Assembly (NCBI GenBank): GCA_003313425.1
Contig: NHZP01000017.1
Span: forward strand, 682,001 to 746,000
Direction of reading: 5' to 3'
DNA from: Pseudopyrenochaeta lycopersici
Taxonomy: Eukaryota; Ascomycota; Dothideomycetes; Pleosporales; Pseudopyrenochaetaceae
Length of the DNA stretch: 64,000 bases
The notes beneath the pieces were generated by a model, which saw nothing but the letters and a program-made list of their open reading frames with translations, made no database searches and had not been told where the DNA came from. The position numbers and the translations under genes were made by a program. Of this stretch, positions 1 to 12,116 are shown in pieces. Within the stretch, counting starts at the first letter, position 1; every line of letters starts with the position of its first letter.

Positions 1-1920
1 TTGAGCGAGCCATACAGGAACATTTTGCAAGGTCTGATATCAGCCTTGCATGGCCTCAGCTGGATAGTCTTAACCGCCCAATTCTTCGTATCGAAGCTTT
101 TCTCGAGGATGCAGGGCCAGTCAATGGATCAAGATCCCGATCGGATCGAGTCGCTTCGGTACGTTCATACCCACACCTATCCCAATTATATCATACCAGC
201 CACTAGTACTGTTTCGTCACATCTGATATCCAAAGAAGGGCGTGAGCTAACTTGTGCTTAGAGAACATTAGATCTGACAGGGATTGTGACTCCATGGCAG
301 TCGCGAAGCCCAACAGCAGCGCAACAAGACAATGAGATGGTGTCACCCACAGAGAAGTCGCTGTCTCATTTCAGTCCGGAGCCATCCCAACAACGAGAAT
401 CAAGTGTCGATAAAATATCTAGAAGCTCTCGACGGAAAGGTACTGGTGGCTTGAGAATGTCGCAGAACCAGACCATTCAGGAGGATCTAAGCGAGCACCA
501 GCGTCAGATGCAAGTCGATGCTCGGAGTTTCCCAAAGAGAAAGAAAGTGGCGTCCGACAAATTTGTCTTTCAGCCTTCGACGCTAGACAAATTGATCATC
601 GGCATATGGGAACAGGTCCATGGATCCATCAATTTAGACCCAAAAGTAATCTTTGAGCAATTTCAAGTGGCTCCAGCCAGTCCAACAGACAAAATAAGTC
701 ATACAGAAGGAGATACGGCGGCTATTAGCGTTCTCAGTACAGCGGCCAACGCAACATGCAGCTCTTTCAGCCAGATGAACGTGTTCTGCCGCAAGGTCAC
801 GCAAGCTAGTCGCGTTTGCCGCTCGATAGAGATGATCGTGCAAGCGCGATGGACAGAATTGTTTGAAGACCAAATCCAACTTCGTGCAACTACAATGCTG
901 GAGCTTTCCGCAACGAAGCATAGAAAAGCGGTCTTTATGGAAGCATGTCAAGATTTTGGGTGGTCTGAGAAAGAGTTGCGGAACAAGATGGCAGTATGGC
1001 GAGGCTACAAAGAAGTCAAAGATGGAGCAGGTTGGGCCGCTCTTGTGTTCGCAGGGATGGGAATCTACCGCTTCTGCAAATACCGCGTTGGCTTCGACAA
1101 TGACGCCATGCGACGTTTGCGAAATATCCGAAAAAGGCTGGAGGTTGCCGCTGACACGTTGCACCCTCACTGGCGGCGATTGTTAGCAATAGTAGGAGAG
1201 CCACCAACACTACAGTACCCTGGTCATCCACACGAATGGGTAGTTTTCGAAGACGGGTCGGATCCTATCTCTCTACGACAGACCTACGAACTCCAGGACC
1301 CTTATTTTGCCTTCGAACACATCGAAGAATCTGTCATTGACGACTCGGTGTGGGGTTGCGAAGACCCACGCTGGATGCCACAGTCCAATGATGTCACCAG
1401 AACGAGTGGCGTCTATATGTGTAGACTGTGCGGAAAGCAGCAGTCGGATGACGCCAAGGTGAATTCATGCTTTTGCTTCCCTTCGCTATTTGGCTGTGTA
1501 AAGCGAAAATCTTCACCAGTTCAGGTGTATCGTACACCAGATGGTAAGAATAATGGATTGTTAGCGCTGACACCATTCGAGCGAGGGGCTGCAATTGGAG
1601 AACTTGTTGGACTGGTAACTAAAGGCGTCAGACATCTCGATGTCATGGATAGCTCCACACCGACAGCAAGCTACCAGATTTGGCAGGGTAGAATGGGAAA
1701 CTATACTCGCTTCGCAAACCATAGCTGTAAAGCAAACGCGCAAGCATCTACATTCGTATGGCTAGACACGCAGCGGGTGATTTTGGTCAGCAAAGGGGTA
1801 GAGGCAGGCTCAGAAGTAACTGTCGACTATGGTGATAAATATTGGGAGGGCTTAGACAAGGCATGTCTTTGTGGTGAAACATGTTGTAGATATAGACGGA
1901 TTGGTAGACAGCGAGGATGA
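1..1920 (+). CDS. SET-domain lysine methyltransferase, 5' partial
   Basis: The gene enters from the left edge. The first exon is read in frame 3 (complete codons 3-158), contains no start codon, and ends at a GTACGT donor. The intron is 159-261, with a GCTAAC branch site at 246-251 and a TAG acceptor. The second exon, 262-1920, keeps phase 0, giving at least 604 residues. The C-terminal 120 or so residues form a SET domain: NHSCKANA (SAM-binding and pseudoknot motif) followed by VDYGDKYW. A post-SET cluster CLCGETCC (C-x-C-x4-C) comes next. Cysteine pairs lie just upstream (CRLCG, then CFCF and a further Cys), as in a degenerate pre-SET region. The family transfers methyl groups from S-adenosylmethionine to lysine, usually on histones. 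The substrate cannot be told. The roughly 450 residues before SET match nothing I recognise. Confidence 0.85.
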
Positions 1921-2246
1921 AATGGCGCTGGTCGAGGTGAAACCCTTGATGCCATTATCCTTTGGTAAGTGTTTCCCACATTGTATCAGTATACGCGCTC
2001 AGTTCGCGTGGCTAGTTAACATAAAGCAAAATAATGGTCAACATATTTTTCATCGTAAATCTTGCATCGTGCTGTGAAATACGTCAAGCTTCGTTGGAAG
2101 TGTTAGACTGAAGATATACCGTGGTAATGCGCTGTGGTGAGCTGCGGGTTATCGATAACACTAGTGTCATGTATCCCTGCACAAAATTTCGGGGAAACAT
2201 CTTCAACCTCAACACCAGTTGGTAACAGATCAACTATACAATCATC
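1921..2246. other. intergenic, SET gene 3' end to DBP8 promoter
   Basis: This is a short spacer between two co-directional genes. I see no further gene or recognisable regulatory site in it. Confidence 0.6.
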
Positions 2247-3998
2247 ATGGCGAGTAGCTACAGTGACTCCGGAACATCGGACCAGGAGTTTCTAGAGGCT
2301 CAGTCAGGAGCAAGAAAGAGGAGGAGACTCTCACCTGCAGGTGAAGACGAGTCGCGGACTGATGCTGACCCTGCGCCATCACGGTCGGTATCAACGATCT
2401 CAAGAATAAAAGCAAAGAAGGCCAGCATAGCACCTGCTACTGCGAATGGAGACTCTAACACTTCACCAATCGCTGCAAACTCCCAGGAGCAGTTGAGCTT
2501 TGCTTCCATCAATGTTGCCCCGTGGCTAGTCGCTTCTTTATCCTCAATGGAGATTAAGAAGCCTACCGGTATCCAGAAAGCCTGCATTCCGGAGATCCTG
2601 AAAGGGAGAGACTGTATTGGTGGCTCTCGTACCGGTACAGGTAAGACTGTGGCCTTCTCAGTACCCATCTTGCAGAAGTGGGCGGAGGACCCTTGTGGCA
2701 TATTCGCCCTCATTATCACGTGAGTACACCCAATTTTGATGCACTATTCTACCGATTTTCTGTACACTTGGGGCTCCTGAATGGTTTGGACGCATAAATA
2801 GCTGGTTTTGAAACAGCGACAAAGCGCAAAAGCTACTGAAATCCATTTTGAGGCAGCACCGCAAAAATGGTCCTCACTTACTCTAAGATCGCTTCTGTAT
2901 TGTATCCTTCAATATGCTAACGACAAACCCAGACCAACACGTGAGCTCGCCATACAAATCTACGAGCAAGTCAAAGCCATTTCTGCTCCGCAATCTATGA
3001 AACCCATTCTCATCACTGGTGGTGCCGACCAACGCGAACAAGCCATCGCCCTTGCCACGCGTCCGCACCTCGTCATTGCGACTCCAGGGCGGTTGGCAGA
3101 GCATATCAAAACATCCGGAGAAGACACGATTTGCGGACTCCGTCGTGTCCGCTTTGTTGTCTTCGATGAAGCAGATCGCCTCCTCACGCCAGGAAAAGGG
3201 TCTATGCTACCGGATCTCGAAACATGTCTATCTGTGATTCCTCCTAAGGAGAAACGACAGACGCTGCTGTTCACCGCAACAGTGACACCGGAAGTCTTAG
3301 CGCTGAAAGAACAGCCCAGACCTGGACGGCTCCCCATCTTTGTTTGCGAGGTTGACACAGAAACTCTCGCGATTCCGCCTAGACTGCAGCAGAAATATCT
3401 TCAAACACCCGTCACGCACAAAGAATGCTACCTGCATGTGCTTCTCAGCACCCCTGAAAACCTTTCAAAATCGGTCATCATATTCTGCAACCGCACCAAA
3501 ACTGCCACATTGCTCGAATACATGCTACGTCTACTTGCCCACCGTGTCACTGCCCTGCACTCCGGTCTGAAACAATACGATCGTGTCAGCAACCTTGCGC
3601 GTTTCCGTGCGCAGGCCGCTAGAATTTTAGTTGCCACAGACGTCGCAGCCCGTGGTCTGGACATCCCTGAGGTCGCGCTTGTCATAAATTTTGATGTCCC
3701 CCGCGACCCAGACGACTACATTCACCGCGTTGGTCGTACGGCGCGTGCTGGACGTGTGGGCACAAGTGTCACATTCATCGGGCAGAGAGACGTCGAACTG
3801 ATTTTAGCGATCGAAACGAGGGTGGGGAAGAAGATGGAGGAATTTGAGGAGGAGGGCGTCAGCATTGAGGGTAGGGTTGTGAGAGATGCGTTGAAGCCTG
3901 TGACCGAGAAGAAGAGAGAGGCTCTATTGAGCATAGAGGAGGGCAGAGATGTACTAGGCAAGCGGAAGACAGGTATGCAGAGGAGAAGAGTTGATTGA
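2247..3998 (+). CDS. DBP8: DEAD-box RNA helicase Dbp8
   Basis: This is an ATP-dependent RNA helicase acting in the nucleolus on 18S rRNA maturation and the small-subunit processome, where yeast Dbp8 works with Esf2. Exons are 2247-2719 and 2933-3998. The intron of 213 bases has a GTGAGT donor and a TGCTAACG branch site, and the product is 512 residues. The exon junction rebuilds motif Ia: the last T of exon 1 joins PTRELA. Motifs in order are a Q-motif region near 85-110, Walker [10 protein letters not shown] (126-134), PTRELA (159-164), TPGRL, DEAD (236-239), TAT in place of the usual SAT (motif III), then ARGLD and [10 protein letters not shown]. The first 80 residues are a disordered Ser/Lys-rich leader. 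The family assignment is firm; Dbp8 rather than a paralogue rests on the overall match. Confidence 0.9.
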
Positions 3999-4211
3999 GG
4001 GCTGGAGATCTGCGTCGGCCTTTGCTCTGATTATTTGGGCATGTGAGCTCTCTAGTCCTCTAGTTCTGATGGGCGTACTTGACGGTACTCTCGTGGCTTA
4101 GTGCCAAAGTATAGAGCCCATTCTGCTATCACGTTGTTTAAAAGGCACAGATGAATCGAAAACTAGAGGCAGGATTGAACTTTCAAGAAATATATGATTT
4201 ATCCTTCATAT

Positions 4212-5904
4212 CTATGGTGAAATCTCCCGCGGCCTAAACCGCGTATTGAACTCTTTCTGCCCGACGAACCACGCATTATGTGTTTTCCATTCTGCACCAG
4301 GATATTCGAGTTCAATCTCGAACCGTCTTAGAAAACTTGGTACGAGCTTGTAAATCTCCAGTAGGCTGATATTCTTGCCAATGCACGTTCTGGCGCCAGC
4401 ACCGAACTGTAGCATCGTGCCCTTCATTTCCTTCAGCTTCTCGGGACTTGCGTCGATCCAACGCTCGGGGCGGAATGTATCGACGTCAAGGCCAAAGACT
4501 TCCGGTCGTCGGTGTACGGTCCAGGCGTTGCAGCCAACAATTGTGCCGCCTGGAATGAATTCGCCCAGAATCTGCATGCCTTGTGGTGGCACCACGCGCT
4601 CAAGGATGAGACCTGGTGCCGGATGTAGGCGAAATGACTCCTGAACGACGGCATCGAGATATGGTAACTTTTGTGCCTCAGGCCATGAAACGGTTTTGTC
4701 GGGACGCGATTCGATGATGCCATCTGCAACGGCGTTATCGAGCTCCTGCATCAATTTTGCGTAGACATGCGGATGCTTGACTAAAAAGTAGAACACTGCT
4801 GATAGAGAAATAGCCGTTGTTTCCGAACCGGCAAAAACCATTGATGTACATGTGGAGAGGATACGGTTATCATCCATGAATGGATGATCATGGCTTGCTT
4901 GAGCAAACTTTGAAAGCAGATCGATTCCGCGAGGATTTGCTCTCTCGTCATCTGAAAGCCCGTAACGCTTGATCTTTTCGACTTGGCCAGCGCGCTCGTT
5001 GGAGCGGTTCAAGGCGAAGAGCGTTACAGGATGAACTCGCTTGTCAAGACCTATGCGCTGCGCAAAAAGTGTGATGGGATTTTTCCAGAAAATGCGATCG
5101 AGGATGGGAATTTGGCCGACCTGAGTGTCATGAGTCAGATTTTATGTTTTAGTTGTTCTGAAGATTGGAAACTCACAGGTGCAACATAGTCAAAAAACTT
5201 CCCCAAGAAGCTAATGATGTTGTCGACATCCTCGTTTCCCTCTACGAACCCCAGGCGTTTGCTCCATGTCAAATCTCCAATGACATCAAAAGCAAAAAAC
5301 TGCAACCACTGACTGAAGTTGCAGCTCTGACCTGTACTTGCAAACCTCTCTTGCGTCTTGTCAAGCCAATAAGTAAGCGTGGAGCTAACAAGAGGTTCAT
5401 AGTTGACGAGCGAGCTCATTGCGAAAGCGTTATTGACGCATCGACGGTACTTTGCGTGGAAATCCTCGTCGGTTGTAGAGAACAGAGAGAGCAGACGTTG
5501 ACCTTTCGATACAGCGCCTTGTACGGGGTAGAAGTCGGACTGATGCAGGTTAGTTATCTCACTGTCCATATTGAGAAACCTCTTGAGCTTAGCCGCACCT
5601 TATACACACCCTTGTTCAATCCGTATATAGCTTTGATAGCCTTTGGATCCGCAAAAGAGAGGACATTCGGTCCTAACCGCACAACATCTCCATGCTCTCG
5701 ATGAAGCGCGATTGTAGTCCAGTGATGATTCCTCTTTGACACATCCCAAAATCTCCACCAATTGGAATATCCAGCTAACCAATGCCCAGGATACTTATTC
5801 AGTCCCCTCCAGTACTTGTTGTTAAGTAGATAAGCAGCAGTAACAGAAACAAGAACAAGCGGCCAGTACCGCACAAGCAACGGAAGGATGTCGTTAGCAA
5901 GCAT
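4212..5904 (-). CDS. cytochrome P450 monooxygenase, pisatin demethylase-like
   Basis: This is an ER-anchored haem monooxygenase. Exons on the minus strand are 5904-5599, 5539-5177 and 5120-4212, all phase 0, giving 525 residues. The introns are 59 and 56 bases. The first has a weak GTGCGG donor but a good ACTAAC branch; the second has GTGAGT. An N-terminal membrane anchor lies near residues 8-27. The I-helix oxygen-binding motif is AGSETT (320-325), the ExxR motif is ESFR (384-387), then FRPERW, and the haem-binding loop is FGAGARTCIG with the iron-ligating Cys at 469. The segment SDFYPVQGAVSKGQ in exon 2 is typical of the pisatin-demethylase-like P450s of filamentous fungi, a family of varied substrates, so none is assigned. 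No polyketide, peptide or terpene synthase sits nearby, so a cluster role is not supported. The next gene upstream is divergent. Confidence 0.93.
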
Positions 5905-7222
5905 CGTGCCTGACTCAAATTAATCGATATCAATCCGGCGTCCAGGTATCGATAACTGATTAAGCAATGGTCTTCATATCTACTGCTGACGGGGCGTTAT
6001 ACACATATAAATGTCCAATGCCATAGGGCTGGGTTATTTTAGACCTGACTTTGCCGCATCCATGAATCCGTGATTTCGCGTCAGCATCGGCATTTCTTCT
6101 ATCGTGTTCCGTTGAGCAAGATTGTGTTCTCCGGCAGTTGCACTCGAGAGGCATGAGACATTCGGGGTGGGCCGGTGGCTTGCGCGCCTCCGGGGCAACC
6201 GCGGGGTAAACTTTGGTCAATGAAATCCTCAAAGAATGCGCCTATCCACCTCAATGGTTCGCCCCAAGGTCCGGTTGTCATGATGCAGTCAATTTGCAGT
6301 CATTCATTGTTATTGGCTTGATTCAAGAAGTACGCGACCACGATACTGGAACCTTCTCATACTCACATCTCTTTCCACGACTATCCAATACCCGGAAATA
6401 ATGACCTCCCTTCTTCTGTGCTATTCTGAACTGCCGACCTTCGTACGCTCAACCGCTGAACCTTGCGCGAGGCCAAAGCGAGATCCTCCTGGTCCTTGGT
6501 AGAGTCGGCAGTTGTATTTTTGACATCACTGTGCAACTGCCGATAGATACCTAAGTTCCCAGCTAGCTGATTCAGTACGGCCGGACACCGAGGCTCCGAC
6601 TGACTCACGTGGCCTAGCAGGAGGCTGAGAGAACGAAACGTTAATCGACAAAACCATAGATTTTGGCGAGTGAACCGTCATGGTGAATTATGTTAGGCAA
6701 TAATACGGAACACACGAGGCTGATACACCCATGGTGGACTATGCAGGGTGGGCGAACAGATGAACCACGAGTGTTCACCGCCAGGCACCAATTCATGCAA
6801 GTCAGCCATTTCTTATTCGTAAAATCGTTGCTGGGCGTGCGTTTTTCGCGTTTCATGTGGCTTCACCAGAGTGCAAGTGATCAAGAGGTTGAGCAATCTT
6901 TGACAGCTGAAGGTGGGCTACTAGGTAAGGTAGCACACTTCGCAAGCCTCATTACGACCAAGCCAAAATGCACCATAATCCGCCGTCATCATGTAGTATC
7001 TTGATGTACCTTCACGAACAGTCTTTTATATTGCTTGAGGCTTATTCGTAATTTTGAACACGCACTAATTAAGTCCTTAATGAATAATAATGTTCAACAT
7101 TGCGCCTGTGAAAGAGTTTTCCCTGGCTCGCCAACGCCGCGATTTCGAAGGCAAGTAACCGCCAATGTAGGTCGGAAATATCCAAACTTACATATCGAGC
7201 AGATGCACTCCCCCAACCACTT
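5905..7222. other. divergent intergenic region, P450 / DUF7730 gene
   Basis: This 1.3 kb region holds the promoters of two divergent genes. Only short unsupported reading frames occur. The part near 7020-7110 is AT-rich. I see no RNA gene or repeat. Confidence 0.5.
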
Positions 7223-8229
7223 ATGAATAAGTCTTCGAGTCATTATCTCTCAGGTCCACAATGCTCTCAAGAGCCTAGCCTAATTCTGTCTCGTCTCCCC
7301 CCAGAGATACGATTATACATCTGGTCGTATGCTCTCGGGGACCAGAGAGTGCACATAATTTCAAAATATAGACGTCTCGGGTATGGATGCTCTCTCGATA
7401 CCCTCTAGTGTACTTAAAGTATATATGACTAGACGACCTAGAGCTTGTACTAACCAAAACAATTCTTATAGGCATACACTTTGTGACGTAGAGTATTGGC
7501 GTGAATGGGGGGCAAAAAGGCCTGCCCTTCGAGCCTCTTCATGGATATATACGTATGGAAATCTACCCACGACGAAGAAGTTAACAGACTACAACCTTTG
7601 CGATCTCCTAGTGTCATGTAAACAGATGTAAGTATAATTACCTTCACGTGCACCATGACGATATACTGACGAACGGCAGATATGCAGAGGCATGTCCCCT
7701 GCTATATAAAACTAATGTCTTTACTTTCTTTGACCTACGCACTATTGTGGCTTTTAGATGCAGCATCATTCCTGAATGTTGGGATGCGATCCGCTACGTG
7801 GACATATATGCGATGTTCTACCGAAAAGACGACATGAAGGATTCGGTTGAAGCAAAAAGCCAGCTACAACTAGAAGCGTGGCCGCATGCCTGCGCTACTT
7901 TAGCATCGATGCCCAATCTGCGAATTTTAAGAATATTCATCGGAAACGCAAGGTATTTGGACGCGGGTTATCTTTCGGGTGGGAGGAGGACAGAGCTGTA
8001 TGAAGTTGTTCTGAGGTTTCTAGGGAGTTGCAAGACCAATAGTGCAGTAGAGGTAATCTTGATGAGCAACGAGGCTGCGCATAGGTACAGGGAGCAGACG
8101 TGGGATCTGCTTTGGCTGGACGAGATGGCTGTCCAGAATTTAGAAGAAGGACTGGTGGGAAAAGGAGTCAACTGGCAGATTCGTTACAACAAGCACATGG
8201 TCTTCTACACCGAAACGAAGCACCGTTGA
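7223..8229 (+). CDS. DUF7730-family protein, function unknown
   Basis: Exons are 7223-7380, 7472-7627 and 7680-8229, giving 287 residues. Introns are 91 bases (GTATGG donor, TACTAACC branch) and 52 bases (GTAAGT donor, CTGAC branch). Both junctions restore the family hallmarks: an N-terminal LPPEIRLYIWSYALG (about 25-39), which resembles an F-box-like opening, and CKQIYAEACPLLYKTNVFTF across the second junction. This pattern defines a large Pezizomycotina family (DUF7730 or 2EXR-like) with many members per genome and no known activity. The middle part NLRILRIFIG is also typical. The ATG at 7223 is the only in-frame start before the conserved segment. A role as a substrate adaptor has been suggested by the F-box resemblance, but nothing here proves it. 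Confidence 0.8.
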
Positions 8230-11200
8230 GCTTCCTTTTGCTGACGGCATGGAGACAACACTCTGCCAATCAGGTTCGCTGGAAGACACTCCATTCGATT
8301 CATTATTATCTTTATGCTCTACACATAATGCTTTTTGCTTGTCGGAGATGAGACGGACGAGGTGGAGATGATAATATCTGCTGATGGTACTGGGAGATGA
8401 TCAATGCACAGACACCGTCACCCAAGTTTGCAACATTTGGTACTTCAAAGGAGGTACTCTCGGTCAAAACAACAGGATTAAGAGTGTCGGCTGCGCGGCC
8501 TTAGGCGGCAGCTCGAAACGGTGAATCACCGAGTAAGTTCAGGCCATTGGCGATGGTGGAAATTCTACCCGGTACGGCGGCAAGAGCGTGATGGTGTCTT
8601 CGCTTCACCTTGCACACGACAATGGCGATCGTGTATTCATTGTTCGGTCCCGGCGTCTGTGCAATAACGCACTGCAACCTTCCGTCTCCGCTTGCCTTGT
8701 ATAATGATCTTCCGCCATGTCCCGAGCGAGCCCCCGGCTGATCATATCCGACGACGCAACACGGAGCTTTCGGTGGATACGTCAGCGGCTGTGTGAGACA
8801 GTCTAGATTCCATGGTATAGGGCATATTGCTTGGAATCCATGGGAAGGGTAGAGGTAAAACAGCGAGCAGTATGGCGAAGCGCCGACAGAATTTAGTGCT
8901 GAGTTTAGGGCCTGTACATCGCCCAGAATGGTAATACTCGCTCCAGGTACATGGGTTGACATAGAAAAGAACTGCTCATTCAAGAAAAGGGTGTCCTCTT
9001 TCATGGATTAAAGATCGAGGATGCCCCTTCATCGACTCTTTCAGGTGTATGCAAGTAGGTGTCACTAGCGTGGATTTCCCAGATCCCCGATCACTGTGCC
9101 GTAACATTCTGAGTTTGTTGACATTTCCAAGACAGCACAATGGTGTGGTGATTCCAGTAGAGCGGACCTCCGAAGTGCTCGACTACCTTATCCTTTTCCA
9201 GGGATAATTGAGGCGGCACCGTAGATGAACTCCCCACGCCACATCCCTTTTAGGGATGGCTGGATGAATGGCAGCCCCCAATTTCGCGGAGACTTTCCTC
9301 CAAACCCACCACACCATTCCAGACCCTGTCCCGCTGTCTCTCAACGACTTCCCGTTTCTGTTTATTGTGCATCTGCATCGCTTCGCAACAGCCACTACTT
9401 GACCATCGCCAACGCTTGCTCGGTGTGACAAGCCAGGAAGACCTTGAGAACTACGAATGCTGGACCCCTTTATAAAGTGCATGCAGCATGCGGATACACG
9501 AACAGATACTATCTGCTCATCTTGCAGGTATAAACATATCAACATGACAAATGTGCCGAAGATATGCTCAAGCGTAGGCGCTAGCGCCACCGGCGTTGCG
9601 CGACTTTTGCGATTGAACGGCATCCACCTCGTGTAACCTTTGTATAATAGCCCCTGTATTCCACGAGCTGGTGTGAAACCTAGATCTAGTAATCTCGCCG
9701 GTGAGCTTGGCAGCCATCATACCTAATGGCGTTTTTCGGGCTGCCATCCAATGCGAGAGGGGGGCAAGCGAGACCTGGTAGTATTGGATGGGTTTGAGAT
9801 GAAGGTGCATGCAGAGCGATCTTTGATCTCAGGCTTTGGGCTTTGGATAAAAGCTTTTTGAGATGAAATATGAATAGATCAATGTATAGACGGGACTACA
9901 GCTTGCATGAGTGGGTTCGAAGTTAGACGGGTTACCTTTTTCTTCAGAGTTTTTCACGGTGGGTGAGTCACCAGGCTCCACGTCGCGATGCATGCATCAT
10001 ACATGCGGTGACTTCTCTGCCAGCGAAGTCTGAAACGACAAGAAGGTCTCCGCATGCACGTATCGTCATGGACGATGACGAAGTCAAGTGATTCAGAGGG
10101 AGACGTCACCACTGTTGAAGTAAGGTTGAATCATGCGACCGAAGTTGGATATGGAGAATGAAGCAACCCGCTTGATGTCGGCTTATTAGCGGGGCGCCGG
10201 ATGCCGACAGATCCCTGTCGAGCTGAGGAGGTCACGAAGGGGATAGGAGCATCCTTCCAACTTCATGCTTAATATGCATGATGCTTCCAGTCGCGACAAT
10301 TCTCTCGCGAGCAAAGAGTATAATCGTTGGCGGCGTAGGGCCAACCGCCACAACCGTCCAGGTGGTGTCTGTGTCTTGCCCCGCGAATTCGTTTGCTGGG
10401 AGGCGCAGTCAGGATTCAGCGTGCAGGCTGGGGGTCCCTTTTGCAGATTTTGAAACATGGCACTGTGGGATGCATATCGATAGACCCGCGCAGATGGGAC
10501 GTCGACTGGACGATACTGGGGTCTCTAGGACTTGCGTAATCGCCTCGCATTGCTTCAGTTGAGGATACTCTGCTCCAATCGCGCCGTCGACGCCATGGCG
10601 AGCGATCAGTGTTGAAACAAACGTTCGGATGGAGCCTGCTTTTCCGCAAAAGAGACGACCGTTTCTCCTAAACGAATGGTAGCATCGGCCGGCGCGAAAT
10701 AATGCCTGGAGCCCGGCTGGTCAAGGCCAGATAGAGCTGGTAGTCGGCAGCTCCGTAAAGATCTGCCTTTACGGCCTGCACAGCCGCAAGAGTCTGCGAT
10801 CATGTGCGTCGGCTCTGAGCGAAGTGGCGCAAATCCTTGGCTGTCGCATGAGCGACATGGTCATCGTCGTCATGGAGGCCGCTGCGAAAAGAGCACGAGC
10901 AGCAGGTTGTTGTTGCGCATTGCATCTTGCTTCAGCACGCGCCCAAGCTACTCAACAACGGGAAGTCTGTGATATTCAAAGTTCGTCCGCGGTCGTGTCT
11001 GGAAGGCCCATGATCATGTGAGGGCGGCCGCTGATGGGGCTTTTGGGCTCGGGCCTTATCCCTGCTCACATCCCGGCTATCCCAGCTGATTGGGCTGAAT
11101 GTTTCGAGCCCATTTTTAGCCTCAAGCAACGTCGTCCTGTCGATGGACCAAGACAGCTCCAACTGCACCCACCTTTGTGAGTTCCAGAGACACCACCCCT

Positions 11201-12116
11201 CGACCAGTGTGTATTCGTCGCCCTCCCTTTGCCCGCCAGGGCCCCAATTAGGAAGCAAAGCCGCTGCGGTGCGCTCTCCATTTGGACGCCCACGGAAGGC
11301 TTCTGGAATCCGTGCGATGTCGCAACACCAGGTGCTCGAGGGCCCAACAGTAAGCGCAGCTGCAGCATCCGTCCTCCGGGAAGACTCGCCTACGGCGTGT
11401 ATCTAACGCCTGCCTGGGTGGTTCTGGCGGGCTACCTGCGGCCTCCCGATCAGGTTTTGGCGGCCGCCTATGCATGGTCAACCGTGGGCGGCGTGCTCAG
11501 CTGCCATGGTCTCTGGTGAGTATTCTGGCACTGTGGGCGACTGCTCGTGCTATTTCCACTCGAGAGGCTGATCAGGCGCCTCTTCTGTTCTCATCTCCGT
11601 GGGTGCATGGCCAGATTTGCGTACGCACAACTCTGGAAGCCATGAGGGCATCGCAATCTTCTCTTTGCGCACGCTTCCGCCTATCCACGCGTGCGCAACG
11701 CGGTGGCCGTGTCCGTCAGTCAGCTTAGATCTGACTAGGGCCTGCAGCTGCATGCTCTCGCCATATGCAGGTTTAAACAAGCTAGATGCGCAGTGCAGCG
11801 AAACGGGGCAGTGTGCATGAAATCCTTGCCGAGTTGTGTGGCCACGCCGAGCGGCCATGATCGCCGCTCGTAAGCTCATAAGAGATTCCCACCCACCACC
11901 ACTAGCCTTCCCTACCCTCCACCTCCCACCTCGCCTTCTCTTCCCCTCATTCGCCCGTCCCTTTCTTGTCTCTTCCTCAACCCCAGGCGACCCTCCGAAA
12001 AAAAATAATACCCATCCGAGACACTTTCTTTGCATCCTCTTTTTGTTCCTTTCCTTCGTCGTTGATACCGTCCCATATAATATCGCTCCGTCTCGCACGC
12101 GCACCGACCACTCACC
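8230..12116. other. 3.9 kb gene-poor region
   Basis: No gene here passes inspection. Reading frames of 80 to 185 codons on both strands lack splice support, family motifs and consistent composition; the longest are 8501-9004 and 11550-12104, both minus. A pyrimidine-rich strip at about 11889-12000 precedes an AT-rich stretch near 12073-12084, and looks like the core promoter and leader of the gene starting at 12117. The rest may be a long regulatory region or decayed sequence. Confidence 0.5.

Noticed and set aside
1..261. Left-edge 86-codon ORF in frame 1
   Set aside because: Its frame cannot join the SET exon without hitting a stop; frame 3 joins cleanly.
4212..5904. P450 as part of a secondary-metabolite cluster
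   Set aside because: Neighbours are a helicase and a DUF7730 protein; no backbone synthase, transporter or pathway regulator nearby.
8501..9004. 167-codon minus-strand ORF starting at ATG
   Set aside because: No family feature, signal peptide or splice partner; kept only as part of the gene-poor region.
9183..9623. 146-codon minus-strand ORF
   Set aside because: No motif or conserved composition; likely chance.
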